From NCBI RefSeq assembly GCF_030848505.1, contig NZ_JAVDDU010000008.1:86281-150280 (forward strand): 64,000 nt of DNA. Reading direction: 5' to 3'. The translations under genes were made by a program, and so were the position numbers. The DNA is from Marinimicrobium hydrolyticum (GTDB lineage: Bacteria > Pseudomonadota > Gammaproteobacteria > Pseudomonadales > Cellvibrionaceae). This document shows, piece after piece, positions 1-8,320 of the stretch (positions within the stretch are counted from its first letter, which is position 1; the number at the start of each line of letters is the position of its first letter). The notes below the pieces were generated by a model, which worked only from the letters and a program-made list of their open reading frames with translations, made no database searches and was not told where the DNA came from.

Positions 1-1408
1 CGCCCAACCACTGGCCCCACAAATAAGCACCATCCACTTGGCCGGTGATGCGCCAGATGTCGGTATTGTGGTGCACCATCCAACCGTCGGCGTCGTACAG
101 TTCGCGCGCACTTTCCTGCCCGGTGATGCGCAAATCTTTCAGCATGGCGAAGAACGGGTCATGCAGCTCGGACAAATTCGTTGGCTCGGCGGGCCAGTAA
201 TTCATTTCCGCGTTAATGTTTAGAGTGTATTTACTGTCCCACGGTGGTGTGAGATCCCGATTCCAAATGCCCTGCAAATTCGCAGGCTGCGTACCGGGCT
301 GGGAGCTGCTGATCAACAGGTAACGACCAAACTGAAAATACAGCGCGGCCAGATGCGGGTCATCTTGATGGTTGAATTGATCGATGCGCCGGTCGGTAGG
401 TTGATCCAGCGGCGCGCCCAAATCCAGTTGCACGCGATCGAATTGCTCCCGGTAAGCGGCGATGTGCGCGGCTCGAATCTGTTCGTAGGGCTGAGCCAGC
501 GCTTCTTTTAAATGCGCTTCTACGCGCGCACCTGGATCGGCGGATACATCGTTGTAACTCACATGGTTGGTGGCAATGGCCGTGTAAAGAGTCACACTAT
601 CAGCGCCACGAATACGCAAACCATCGTCTGTGGATTCCAGGGTGCCACCTTCCAATACCGGATTAACCAAAGCCGTGTAGCGGATCTTGCCCTCAACGCC
701 TTCGTGATCAGTTCCGCGGCCGTCCAGGCGCAGGCGATCTTGATCCACGCTCACTTGGTGGTCCATAGGGCTGGTGAACCCTAAATCCAGGTCCAGTTGG
801 CCACCTTCGCTGGCACTGAGGCGCGTGACCAGCACAGGTGCGGACAGGGCTGAAAACACCTCCCGCTTGTAAGTCACATCCCCTACTGTATAACGAACGG
901 TGGAGATGGCTTGGCCGATATCCAAAGAGCGCCGGTAGTCTTCCGCGGTGCCAGAGTGCCTGTTATCGATGATCAGCTCACCCACTGTTTGATAGGGCAT
1001 GCCATCGTTAGTGGACTGTACGTGCTCATTTGCCAGGGCTTGAGCCTCTTCGTGGCGATTGGCAAACACCAGCTCGGTAATGCGTTCCAGGTGCGGTTTG
1101 ATTGATGGCGTGACGTTATTCTGAGGGCCACCAGCCCACACGGTATCATCGTTCAGCTGTAGTCTTTCTCGCTCCACTCCACCGTACACCATGGCACCCA
1201 AACGGCCGTTGCCCACCGGTAGCGCGGCGTGCCAGTCGTCAGCAGGCTCTGCGTACCACAACTCCAACGGTTGAGCGTCAGCCAGGGCGACCTCGTCTTT
1301 CGGTGTGGTATTGGATTGGCAGGCAGCCAGCAGGCCCAGGGTAAGGCATGCCAGTAGCCGCCCAAGCCATTGGCGCGTCCGAAGGTGATGCTCGAAAGTT
1401 ATTATCAT
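1..1408 (-). CDS. GH95-type alpha-L-fucosidase/galactosidase lipoprotein, 3' part outside window
   Basis: An open frame runs from an ATG at 1408 off the left edge (469 codons, C-terminus missing). The N-terminus is a lipoprotein signal with lipobox LLAAC (Cys30). The hallmark GH95 opening follows: WYAEPADDWHAALPVGNG then RLGAMVYGG at about residues 46-70, NDDTVWAGGPQN soon after, and LNINAEMNYWPAE near residue 420. In GH95 the Asn residues of that NIN motif belong to the active site; the catalytic Asp/Glu further on lie outside the window. The family removes terminal alpha-L-fucose (or alpha-L-galactose) from glycans by an inverting mechanism. The lipid anchor places it in the outer membrane or periplasm. 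A purine-rich GAGAG sits upstream of the ATG. The frame is clean, so nothing suggests a pseudogene in the visible part. The exact substrate cannot be told. Confidence 0.85.
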   Translation of the reverse strand, partial: MIITFEHHLRTRQWLGRLLACLTLGLLAACQSNTTPKDEVALADAQPLELWYAEPADDWHAALPVGNGRLGAMVYGGVERERLQLNDDTVWAGGPQNNVTPSIKPHLERITELVFANRHEEAQALANEHVQSTNDGMPYQTVGELIIDNRHSGTAEDYRRSLDIGQAISTVRYTVGDVTYKREVFSALSAPVLVTRLSASEGGQLDLDLGFTSPMDHQVSVDQDRLRLDGRGTDHEGVEGKIRYTALVNPVLEGGTLESTDDGLRIRGADSVTLYTAIATNHVSYNDVSADPGARVEAHLKEALAQPYEQIRAAHIAAYREQFDRVQLDLGAPLDQPTDRRIDQFNHQDDPHLAALYFQFGRYLLISSSQPGTQPANLQGIWNRDLTPPWDSKYTLNINAEMNYWPAEPTNLSELHDPFFAMLKDLRITGQESARELYDADGWMVHHNTDIWRITGQVDGAYLWGQWLG

Positions 1409-1539
1409 GGAGTTTTCTCTCGGTCCGTGGATGAAACGCTTGATTAAAATAGGAGAGGATAGCGCAGGAAGCGGGATATTTCACATACAGCACTGGGTTT
1501 AAATATGATAATTGGCTCAACCCTCCTTTAACGATCAGC

Positions 1540-2487
1540 TTATCCCGGGCCTAAAAGCTTCCTCAAGTCTTCTGAAACCCAAGCTGGCTCAATGCACCTG
1601 GTAAGATCGGTGGCCATATACTCCACCAATGCTTGTGCGGCTTGTGACAAGCGGCGGTCCCTCCGGCTCACCAAGTACCAGTTGCTCTCCAGTGGGAAAC
1701 CTTGCACGGGCAATTGCACTAGCTTTTCCCGGCCCTCGTCCAGCGTGTGAGCGGACAGTACCGCCAGTCCCAAACCCGACGCCACCGACAGCCGAATGAC
1801 TTCATTGCTCTCGATTTGCTGGGTGTTGTTCAGCTCCAGCCCTCGGGCGCTCAGCCAGGTGTCGAACGCCATACGCGTAGCGGAGCCGGGCTCGCGCATT
1901 AAAAAGCGCTCGCCCTTTAGCTCGCTGAAATCCACTGCCTCCCGCTCTGCCGCCCAATGCCCTTTGGGCGCGATCAACTGCAAGGGATTGCGAATGATGG
2001 CGGTAGCGCGCACGTGTTGGCCGCTGGGCGGATGGCTGAACAGGTAGAGATCGTCCTCCTGATTGGAGAACCGCTCTAAAATCCGCGCCCGGTTGCCAAT
2101 GTTCAGCGTGATATCCACCTTTGGCCTGTGCTGATAAAAACCGCCCAAAATACGAGGAATCACATACTTGGCGGTTGTCACCACACCCAGTTTTACATGG
2201 CCCCACTGCCCCTGCCGCGCTTCCTCAAGGGTATGGCCAAAATCCTCAAAGCGGCCCATCACATCGCAGGTGGCGCGATAGAACTCACTGCCCACCGCAG
2301 TCATGGCCAGCTTGCCGTCTTGCATCTCCAGTAGAGGTTCGCCTACAGTTTCGGTAAGCTTTTTCATCTGCAGGGAAACTGTGGGCTGGGTCAAGTGCAA
2401 GCTGCGCGCCGCCTCAGAGATGCTGCCGGTACGCACCACCTGTAAGTACACCTGTAACAAGCGGAAACTTAAGTGCCGCAGATCCAT
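1540..2487 (-). CDS. LysR-family regulator, divergent from bicarbonate permease (CbbR-like)
   Basis: 315 aa LysR-type regulator. The winged helix-turn-helix is at the N-terminus (SISEAARSLHLTQPTVSLQM, about residues 22-41), followed by a LysR substrate-binding domain to the C-terminus. The start at 2487 (MDLRHLSF) is preferred over the upstream in-frame codon at 2511 because GGAAG sits at the right distance before it and LysR proteins normally begin just before the HTH. It diverges from the SbtA-type permease gene, with 183 bp between the starts holding two inverted repeats. The overall likeness is to the CbbR/CcmR group, which senses carbon-limitation metabolites; that likeness is a judgement from the sequence, not a search. 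Inferred role: control of the permease-purEK unit and of itself. Confidence 0.85.
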   Translation of the reverse strand: MDLRHLSFRLLQVYLQVVRTGSISEAARSLHLTQPTVSLQMKKLTETVGEPLLEMQDGKLAMTAVGSEFYRATCDVMGRFEDFGHTLEEARQGQWGHVKLGVVTTAKYVIPRILGGFYQHRPKVDITLNIGNRARILERFSNQEDDLYLFSHPPSGQHVRATAIIRNPLQLIAPKGHWAAEREAVDFSELKGERFLMREPGSATRMAFDTWLSARGLELNNTQQIESNEVIRLSVASGLGLAVLSAHTLDEGREKLVQLPVQGFPLESNWYLVSRRDRRLSQAAQALVEYMATDLTRCIEPAWVSEDLRKLLGPG

Positions 2488-2520
2488 ATCACTTCCTTCA
2501 ACTGGCCACACAAGCAGGCC

Positions 2521-2536
2521 ATAGATAATAATCTAT
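2521..2536. promoter_or_regulatory. Inverted repeat ATAGAT-4-ATCTAT in LysR/permease divergent promoter
   Basis: Perfect 6-bp inverted repeat with a 4-nt spacer, 34 bp upstream of the LysR start. Together with the second dyad at 2556-2569 it is a good candidate LysR operator, since LysR proteins bind paired dyads between divergent genes. Confidence 0.5.
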
Positions 2537-2555
2537 TTAAGACAAGCATAAATTT

Positions 2556-2569
2556 TATTATCCATAATA
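2556..2569. promoter_or_regulatory. Inverted repeat TATTAT-CC-ATAATA in LysR/permease divergent promoter
   Basis: Perfect 6-bp inverted repeat with a 2-nt spacer, about 100 bp upstream of the permease start. It contains the T-N11-A pattern usual in LysR boxes. Its centre is about 34 bp (roughly three helical turns) from the centre of the first dyad, which suits binding of a LysR tetramer. Confidence 0.5.
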
Positions 2570-2670
2570 GCCTTCTGTCGGGATAATCGCCACCCGCCGG
2601 AGCCTGGCCGCAAATCTGTCTAGGCCGAGGTACGGAGCTTTCGAGAGGACACTACTTCCAAGAGGATACT

Positions 2671-3606
2671 ATGCCGGATATCGTGATCGCATTTTTCGCC
2701 CTGGGCCTGGTGGCTGGGTTGCTAAAATCGGACCTCAAGGTTCCCCACGCCGTTTACGAAACACTTTCCATCCTGCTAATGCTTACCCTTGGTCTGAAAG
2801 GCGGCCTGGCACTGCACGGGCAGGCGCAGGGCTCAGCCCTCTGGGATCTGCTGCTGATCGGCTCTTTGGGGTTGATCATCCCCGTCGTTCTCTTTCCTTT
2901 ATTGACTCGCTTGGTACGCCTGGACAACGCCAATGCCGTAAGTATCGCCGCTCACTACGGTTCAGTAAGCGCGGGTACCTTCGCGGTGGCGCTGGCGCTG
3001 GCTCAAAGCGCGGGCATGGAGCTGGCTCCAGAGACCACCCTCTATTTGGTATTGTTGGAAGTGCCCGCTCTGGTGATTATGCTCTGGTGGTATCAGCGCC
3101 AGAAAGGCGCGGGAAGCACTTCGGCCAAAGTCTGGCACGAGGCTCTTACCAGTCGTAGCGTGTTGCTTTTGGTCGGCGGCGTAATCATTGGTTGGATCTA
3201 CGGCCCCGAGGGTTTGGCACCTATTACCCCGACGCTAATGGGCGGATTTACCACCTTTTTGGCACTTTTTCTGCTGGAAATGGGAATTTGTACGGCCAGA
3301 GCCTGCTTTCCCCTCCCCTTACAGCACTGGCGCCTGTTATTATTCGCCTCCCTCGCGCCCTTTGCGCTGGCTTGGGTCGGTTTGGGCGTGGGACTCTGGT
3401 TGGGCTTGCCCCCGGGAAGCCTGCTGGTACTGGCGGCGCTCACGGCGAGTGCTTCCTACATAGCCGCCCCGGCCGCAATTCGCGCCGCCGTGCCTGAGGC
3501 CGATATAGGCCTGGCCATGTTGGCCGCACTGGGCGTTACCTTCCCGATCAACGTATTGATCGGCATACCCCTGTACCAGCAGTGGGTGGTGTTACTAACG
3601 CAATAA
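2671..3606 (+). CDS. SbtA-type sodium-dependent bicarbonate permease
   Basis: 311 aa polytopic membrane protein with about ten hydrophobic segments and the typical SbtA/DUF897 opening (residues 1-45: [20 protein letters not shown], then [11 protein letters not shown]). Members of this superfamily import bicarbonate with sodium. It is shorter than cyanobacterial SbtA (about 370 aa), as proteobacterial members usually are, and no SbtB-like PII partner is adjacent. AGAGGA lies just before the ATG. The stop codon is 11 nt from the purE start, so it probably shares a transcript with purEK. PurK uses bicarbonate, which gives the linkage a plausible metabolic sense. Confidence 0.85.
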   Translation: MPDIVIAFFALGLVAGLLKSDLKVPHAVYETLSILLMLTLGLKGGLALHGQAQGSALWDLLLIGSLGLIIPVVLFPLLTRLVRLDNANAVSIAAHYGSVSAGTFAVALALAQSAGMELAPETTLYLVLLEVPALVIMLWWYQRQKGAGSTSAKVWHEALTSRSVLLLVGGVIIGWIYGPEGLAPITPTLMGGFTTFLALFLLEMGICTARACFPLPLQHWRLLLFASLAPFALAWVGLGVGLWLGLPPGSLLVLAALTASASYIAAPAAIRAAVPEADIGLAMLAALGVTFPINVLIGIPLYQQWVVLLTQ

Positions 3607-3617
3607 GGAGAACACAG

Positions 3618-4112
3618 ATGACGGCAGATGTTGCCATTGTGATGGGCTCGCGGTCCGATTGGCCGGTCATGAGCAAAGCCGCGGAGCTTTTGACCGAGTT
3701 GGGCGTAAGCTGGCACGCGGAAGTCGTCTCCGCGCACCGCACACCCCAAAAGCTGTACGACTTTGCCGAATCCGCTCAAGAGCAGGGCTATCAGGTGATC
3801 GTGGCTGGCGCCGGCGGTGCAGCGCATCTGCCAGGCATGATTGCGGCCATCACGACCCTGCCGGTCTTTGGTGTTCCGGTACAAAGCAAAGCGTTAAATG
3901 GCATGGACAGTCTGCTGTCTATTGTGCAAATGCCCAAAGGCATCGCCGTAGGCACCTTGGCCATTGGTGAAGCCGGTGCCGCCAATGCCGGTTTGCTGGC
4001 GGCGCAGGTATTGGCCCTGCACGACGCCGACCTGCGCGAGCGCTTTCAAAGCTGGCGCAAAAACCAAACCAACGCCGTGCTCGACAACAGTTCCCTGGAT
4101 CTTCCGATATGA
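3618..4112 (+). CDS. purE: N5-carboxyaminoimidazole ribonucleotide mutase PurE
   Basis: 164 aa class I PurE. Characteristic motifs are GSRSDWPVM (about 9-17), SAHRTP (about 38-43) and [11 protein letters not shown] (about 69-79). It converts N5-CAIR made by PurK into CAIR in de novo purine synthesis. The start at 3618 is chosen because GGAG lies 7 nt upstream and the family begins just before the GSRSD loop; a longer in-frame start at 3582 would overlap the permease gene. The stop overlaps the purK start by 4 nt, indicating translational coupling. Confidence 0.95.
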   Translation: MTADVAIVMGSRSDWPVMSKAAELLTELGVSWHAEVVSAHRTPQKLYDFAESAQEQGYQVIVAGAGGAAHLPGMIAAITTLPVFGVPVQSKALNGMDSLLSIVQMPKGIAVGTLAIGEAGAANAGLLAAQVLALHDADLRERFQSWRKNQTNAVLDNSSLDLPI

Positions 4113-5167
4113 CTCAACCCATAGCCATCCTCGGCCGTGGCCAGCTCGGCTGGATGCTGCGCCGCGCCGGTGACCGTATTGGCGCCAACGTACAATTGCT
4201 GGACCCTCAGGCTCCGGAGCAACCCGCCCCGGACACACTGATTACGGTAGAGAGCGAACATTGGCCGGACAACGAGGGTACTCGCGCCCTGCGTCAGCAC
4301 CCCGGGTGGCAGAACGCCAAAACCCTGGATACGCTGCCGAGCCGAATACTTCAAAAGACGCTGCTGGACGAACTGCAACTGCCCACCGCGCCCTGGTGCC
4401 GACCTAAAGTTTCCGACAGCGCCGAGGATGTGCACAACACCCTCGGCCCAGACTTTCTGCTCAAAACTGACCGCGGCGGTTACGATGGGCGTGGCCAACT
4501 GCGTGTTAAGGCGGCAGAGAATACCGCCCTGCCCGGTTGGAAAAACGAGGCCATTGCTGAGTCCGCTATTGCCTTCGATACCGAAGTTTCCCTGGTGGGC
4601 GCACGTGGGCGCGATGGTCAATGCGTGTTTTATCATTTGACTGAAAACTACCATCGCCAAGGCGTACTCACCGTCAGCCTCAATCAGCCGGAACGTTTCG
4701 CCGCGCTGCAACCGGCTGCCGAGGCCATGCTCACCAAACTTATGACGCACCTGGATTACGTGGGTGTTATGGCTATGGAATGTTTTTTGGTGGGCGATCA
4801 ACTGCTCATTAACGAACTGGCGCCACGTGTGCACAACTCTGGCCACTGGACTCAGGATGGCGCGGCCATTTGTCAGTTTGAATTGCACCTGCGGGCGCTG
4901 CTGGGCTGGCCCATGCCGAAACCCCATGAGCGCGGCACCACCGCCATGGTGAATTTGCTGGGTATGGAGCATCAAAAAGAATGGCTCACAGTTCCGGGCG
5001 CTCGTTTGTACTGGTACAACAAAGTGTGTCAGCCGGGCCGTAAAATGGGCCATATTAACCTGCAACACCCGGACCCAAAAGTCATTGCCCAATGGTTGCG
5101 TACGCTACCGTTGCCAAAAGAGTATGACGCGAGTCGAGAGTGGGCTTTGGAACGCCTTACTTCCTAG
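4109..5167 (+). CDS. purK: N5-carboxyaminoimidazole ribonucleotide synthase PurK
   Basis: 352 aa ATP-grasp enzyme with the N-terminal [13 protein letters not shown] loop, the [12 protein letters not shown] nucleotide loop (about 125-136) and [14 protein letters not shown] (about 234-247). It carboxylates AIR to N5-CAIR using ATP and bicarbonate. The ATG overlaps the purE stop (ATGA), as in most gammaproteobacterial purEK pairs. Length is normal. Position downstream of a bicarbonate permease links its second substrate to dedicated uptake. Confidence 0.95.
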   Translation: MTQPIAILGRGQLGWMLRRAGDRIGANVQLLDPQAPEQPAPDTLITVESEHWPDNEGTRALRQHPGWQNAKTLDTLPSRILQKTLLDELQLPTAPWCRPKVSDSAEDVHNTLGPDFLLKTDRGGYDGRGQLRVKAAENTALPGWKNEAIAESAIAFDTEVSLVGARGRDGQCVFYHLTENYHRQGVLTVSLNQPERFAALQPAAEAMLTKLMTHLDYVGVMAMECFLVGDQLLINELAPRVHNSGHWTQDGAAICQFELHLRALLGWPMPKPHERGTTAMVNLLGMEHQKEWLTVPGARLYWYNKVCQPGRKMGHINLQHPDPKVIAQWLRTLPLPKEYDASREWALERLTS

Positions 5168-5191
5168 TTCAGGCAAAGGGACCAATTCACT

Positions 5192-5443
5192 ATGAATGAA
5201 CAAACGCAAACCGAAATTGAAGCCGCCGCCTTCCGACGCCTGGTGGATCACCTGGATAGTCGCAAGGACGTTCAGAACATCGACTTAATGGAACTGGCCG
5301 GCTTCTGCCGCAACTGCTTGGGCCGCTGGTACATGGAAGAAGCTCAACAGCGAGGCGTCGACATTTCCAAAGAAGCGGCCCGGGAGCAGATTTACAAAAT
5401 GCCCTACGAGGAATGGAAACAGCGGTATCAAACTCCAAGATAA
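5192..5443 (+). CDS. DUF1244 family small protein
   Basis: 83 aa soluble protein matching the DUF1244 family (SMc04008-like): FCRNCLGRWYMEEAQQRG in the middle and MPYEEWKQRYQ at the end. The two closely spaced cysteines (C-x2-C) are conserved in the family. Function is unknown. It starts 24 nt after purK and ends at the shared terminator at 5499-5532, so it is probably the last gene of the permease-purEK transcript. Confidence 0.85.
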   Translation: MNEQTQTEIEAAAFRRLVDHLDSRKDVQNIDLMELAGFCRNCLGRWYMEEAQQRGVDISKEAAREQIYKMPYEEWKQRYQTPR

Positions 5444-5498
5444 ATCTGCCGTCCGCGATTATCTTTCCTCATGGATTCCCGCCTGTACGGGAGCGTAA

Positions 5499-5532
5499 AA
5501 ATTGGGCGAGGTGGCTCCACCTCGCCCAATTT
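5499..5532. terminator. Bidirectional rho-independent terminator between DUF1244 gene and lipoprotein gene
   Basis: Perfect 16-bp stem (AAATTGGGCGAGGTGG and complement) with a 2-nt apex, between convergent genes. On the minus strand the stem is followed by a T run, 2 nt after the lipoprotein stop codon. Confidence 0.85.
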
Positions 5533-5533
5533 C

Positions 5534-7381
5534 CTAAGGCTTCAATATTCTAAACAAAGTACCTACGGAATCCGTTCCCCCACTATACGATGTGCCGTAA
5601 AAATGGCCATCACTACCCTGAATGATTCCATATGAACTTGAAGCTCCGCCTGCGGGAAAGTAAGTCACCACCGAAACTTCACCCTCGACAGACATTTTAA
5701 ACACCGCGCCCCCGAAATGCATGTAAGGACCACTACTGCCACCCCAGGCTATACCGTAGAAATGACCATCGTCCGCCAAGACGAGCGCCCCCGAAGGGGT
5801 ACTCAAACCGCAGTTACAAACCATGCCATCTTCAACCACTTTAAAGGAATGCACGAGACTAAACTCGCCCGCAGGCGTGATTTTGAACACGGTGCCCGCG
5901 TTATTGGGACCACTGTACATGGCGGTACCGTACAAATGACCTTCCGGCCCCACAACCAACCCGCCCTCGGCCCAGTAGCCGGAAGCTTGATCAAAAGCCT
6001 TGAGCACTGTGTGCTCTCCCTGCGGTGTAATACGGAACACGGTGCCATTACTGTGCGCGCCACCGCTTCGGGTAACTCCGTAAAAATTGCCATCCTCGCC
6101 CTCGACCAACGGGCCGTTGGGTGTTCCACCATTGGTCTGGTCAAAAGAATGCAGCAGCGTAATCTCACCAGCGTGCGTCATTTTAAAAACGGTGCCGGTG
6201 TGCGTACGCTGACTATTGTAGGCTCCACCGCGACTCATGACTCCATAGAAGTTCCCGTCGCTACCAAGCGTGAGCGGATAGCTCTGATCAGAGCCCGTCT
6301 CGACAATATTCAATGGTGCCAAGTAGGTTAAATCCCCCTCCAGGCTCATGCGGAACACCGCACCTGAGGGCGATGGGTCGCCACCATAGGCGGAACGGGT
6401 TGTACCGTAAAGATGGCAATCGCTTCCCAGCGTCAGACCAGCGTAGGGGTTGATGCCATGCAGCCCAGCTTCCGGCATGAAGTAGAACGTATGCATGACG
6501 GAGACATCACCCGCTGGCGTCATGCGGAAGATCACCCCGTTGGCGTTGTAACCGGTGCTGTTTTCACCACCGTAGTACGTCACGCCGTAGAAGTTGCCGT
6601 CCGGACCTTCAACCAGGGTATTTTCAGGCCGCCGGCCCGTGGGGCTATTCACCCATACGGACGAGTCGTAGGTGAAGTTGTATAAGGTGGCGTAGGCTTC
6701 GCTTTGCACCACTGGAGACTGTCCGGAAGAATCATAGTCCGCACAGCTTTTAACCACGGCCGTTGAGCACACCAAACTCACGTTGGTTACATTAGAGGTA
6801 CCCACGGATCCGCTACCTTGGCTCAGCGTACAGCTCTGCCCAGAGGGCTGACTGAAGATGCTCACCTCATAACTGCCGCCTTCGGCAATGGGCGTACTAA
6901 AAGCAAAGTTGCCGTTGGCGGAGACCGTTAGCGTATCTCCACCATTGTTCTGCAGCATCACCGACCCGGTAAGGCCGGACACGTTGCCACCCACGGTGTA
7001 GCCGCTCGCCCCGCCGCCACCGGTTCCATTGTTAAAATGCGCAACCAGGGTGCGCGCGCTGGTCACTGAAAAAGCATAGGACGCGCTGGTGGAAACCTGG
7101 TTACCCCCTTCACTCCAATGGGAGAAGGTGTAACCGGAGGCTGGCGTGGCCATGGCCGTGGCGCTGGCTCCTGACAGGTAGGAGCCGCCCCCGAAGGTCA
7201 ACCCGCCCGCTACAGGCGAAGCCGATAGAGTTACTTGGTAGCTTGTGTCCGTTCCCCCACCTGGCGGCAGATTGCCACCTCCGTCCTTACCTCCTCCGCC
7301 ACCCCCGCCGCAAGCGGACAGCAATAACACCAATACACTAGTCACCCACGCACTGCGGGTACGGAAAAGAATACTGATCAT
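5534..7381 (-). CDS. Surface lipoprotein with seven GLOEO/VERRUCO-type repeats
   Basis: 615 aa. The start at 7381 gives a clean lipoprotein signal (lipobox LLSAC) followed by a Gly run and Gly/Pro linker. Residues about 45-110 resemble an InlB-type bacterial repeat (ends ARTLVAHFN), and about 120-200 a small beta domain seen in other secreted gammaproteobacterial proteins. The C-terminal two thirds hold seven repeats of the TIGR03803 type (core: GxDGxFYG, GG, GTVFKITPAGE). Seven such units would close a beta-propeller. Nothing catalytic is visible. The family is found in secreted proteins of unknown role. A longer in-frame start at 7450 lacks a signal-like N-terminus. The stop codon abuts a strong terminator. 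Confidence 0.8.
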   Translation of the reverse strand: MISILFRTRSAWVTSVLVLLLSACGGGGGGGKDGGGNLPPGGGTDTSYQVTLSASPVAGGLTFGGGSYLSGASATAMATPASGYTFSHWSEGGNQVSTSASYAFSVTSARTLVAHFNNGTGGGGASGYTVGGNVSGLTGSVMLQNNGGDTLTVSANGNFAFSTPIAEGGSYEVSIFSQPSGQSCTLSQGSGSVGTSNVTNVSLVCSTAVVKSCADYDSSGQSPVVQSEAYATLYNFTYDSSVWVNSPTGRRPENTLVEGPDGNFYGVTYYGGENSTGYNANGVIFRMTPAGDVSVMHTFYFMPEAGLHGINPYAGLTLGSDCHLYGTTRSAYGGDPSPSGAVFRMSLEGDLTYLAPLNIVETGSDQSYPLTLGSDGNFYGVMSRGGAYNSQRTHTGTVFKMTHAGEITLLHSFDQTNGGTPNGPLVEGEDGNFYGVTRSGGAHSNGTVFRITPQGEHTVLKAFDQASGYWAEGGLVVGPEGHLYGTAMYSGPNNAGTVFKITPAGEFSLVHSFKVVEDGMVCNCGLSTPSGALVLADDGHFYGIAWGGSSGPYMHFGGAVFKMSVEGEVSVVTYFPAGGASSSYGIIQGSDGHFYGTSYSGGTDSVGTLFRILKP

Positions 7382-7661
7382 AGGAATGCACTCGTGCAGG
7401 AAGGATATGGCGCTGAATATAACACCAGCACGGTGAAACGACATACTCAATATTGGGTATAACTGCCGCTTTTACTGTCCTGGCTCAAGGGAAGGCGGAC
7501 AGTTGAATAAACCCCCTGCGGCTGGAACACTAGCGGTTCGCGGTCCACAGAGGTCGCGCTATCGCGTCCCGGTTTAGGCTTCTCAACTCGGGCTTATGCA
7601 ATACCCGCATCGGGGACAGAACGTTGACCAGCAGGAAGGCTATAATGGAGGCAAACTTGAA

Positions 7662-8005
7662 TTAGATTTTTCTACCCATAGCGAACTTAACATTGTTTTT
7701 TTTAGTCCGAGAAGTTGACCTGAGATAGGCTAGAACTTCCTCGCATATTTCTTATTAGACCTCTGGAAATTCATCGCGCAACCCCTGCAGCCGCGTCATT
7801 CTAACGCACCAGTTTTCCATCACCTCCCTACTCGCTGGCCCGGAGTCGTTCAGCTTTGCTTCGGCAACGTTGTCTTCGTAGTGAATAATGAAGCCTGTCG
7901 TTTTTAACATAGACTCCATCTTAGAACCTAGATCAAAGTCATAACTCCCTGACTTCCCGAAGTTAAATAGTGAGATCAACACCCGCTGCCATCCCGAGCA
8001 GTCTT
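7662..8005 (-). pseudogene. Decayed 3' copy of the class I methyltransferase at 11617-12375
   Basis: The minus strand encodes a relative of the intact enzyme downstream: YDFDLGSKMESML, then LNDSGPASREV, then TKKNNVKFAMGRKI with a stop. Two adjacent in-frame TAA codons interrupt the C-terminal part (about 7749-7754), where the intact copy has sense codons. Upstream, at about 7976-8005, a scrap of the SAM-binding loop (GVDL) survives in another frame, so the middle of the gene is deleted. DNA similarity continues through the final codons (both copies end close to TTTAGTCCG on the plus strand). An open frame of 155 codons at 7755-8222 crosses this remnant but is a chance fusion of decayed pieces. 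Confidence 0.75.
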
Positions 8006-8320
8006 TTTCAAATTGAATGCAGCTCTGGGATACACTCTCTACGGCATGGTTCCGTGATGTGCACTGAACGATAACATGCGTTTTGCAACGCATACATTCC
8101 AATTTGCCATGCATTTGCGCCGCCAGAATAGCCGACTTAGTGAATATTTGGCGCAACCTAGAAGTCAGCATAAAGCGCAGACAATGATAAAAGGACATCA
8201 CTTCCAGTTCGTCCCGCTTCATTTACAACCACTACATACCGAATTTTTGAAAACCTTTTTTTGGCGCGTTACACTACAGCGGGAACGTCAATAAATAACG
8301 TCAACAAGGAGAAATACTCC

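Noticed and set aside
4046..5092. 348-codon minus-strand ORF opposite purK
   Set aside because: It lies antisense to a gene with clear PurK motifs; open only because of codon bias of the real gene.
7755..8222. 155-codon minus-strand ORF as a gene
   Set aside because: Its C-terminal half is the decayed methyltransferase, and its N-terminal half is unrelated sequence read in another frame; treated as a pseudogene.
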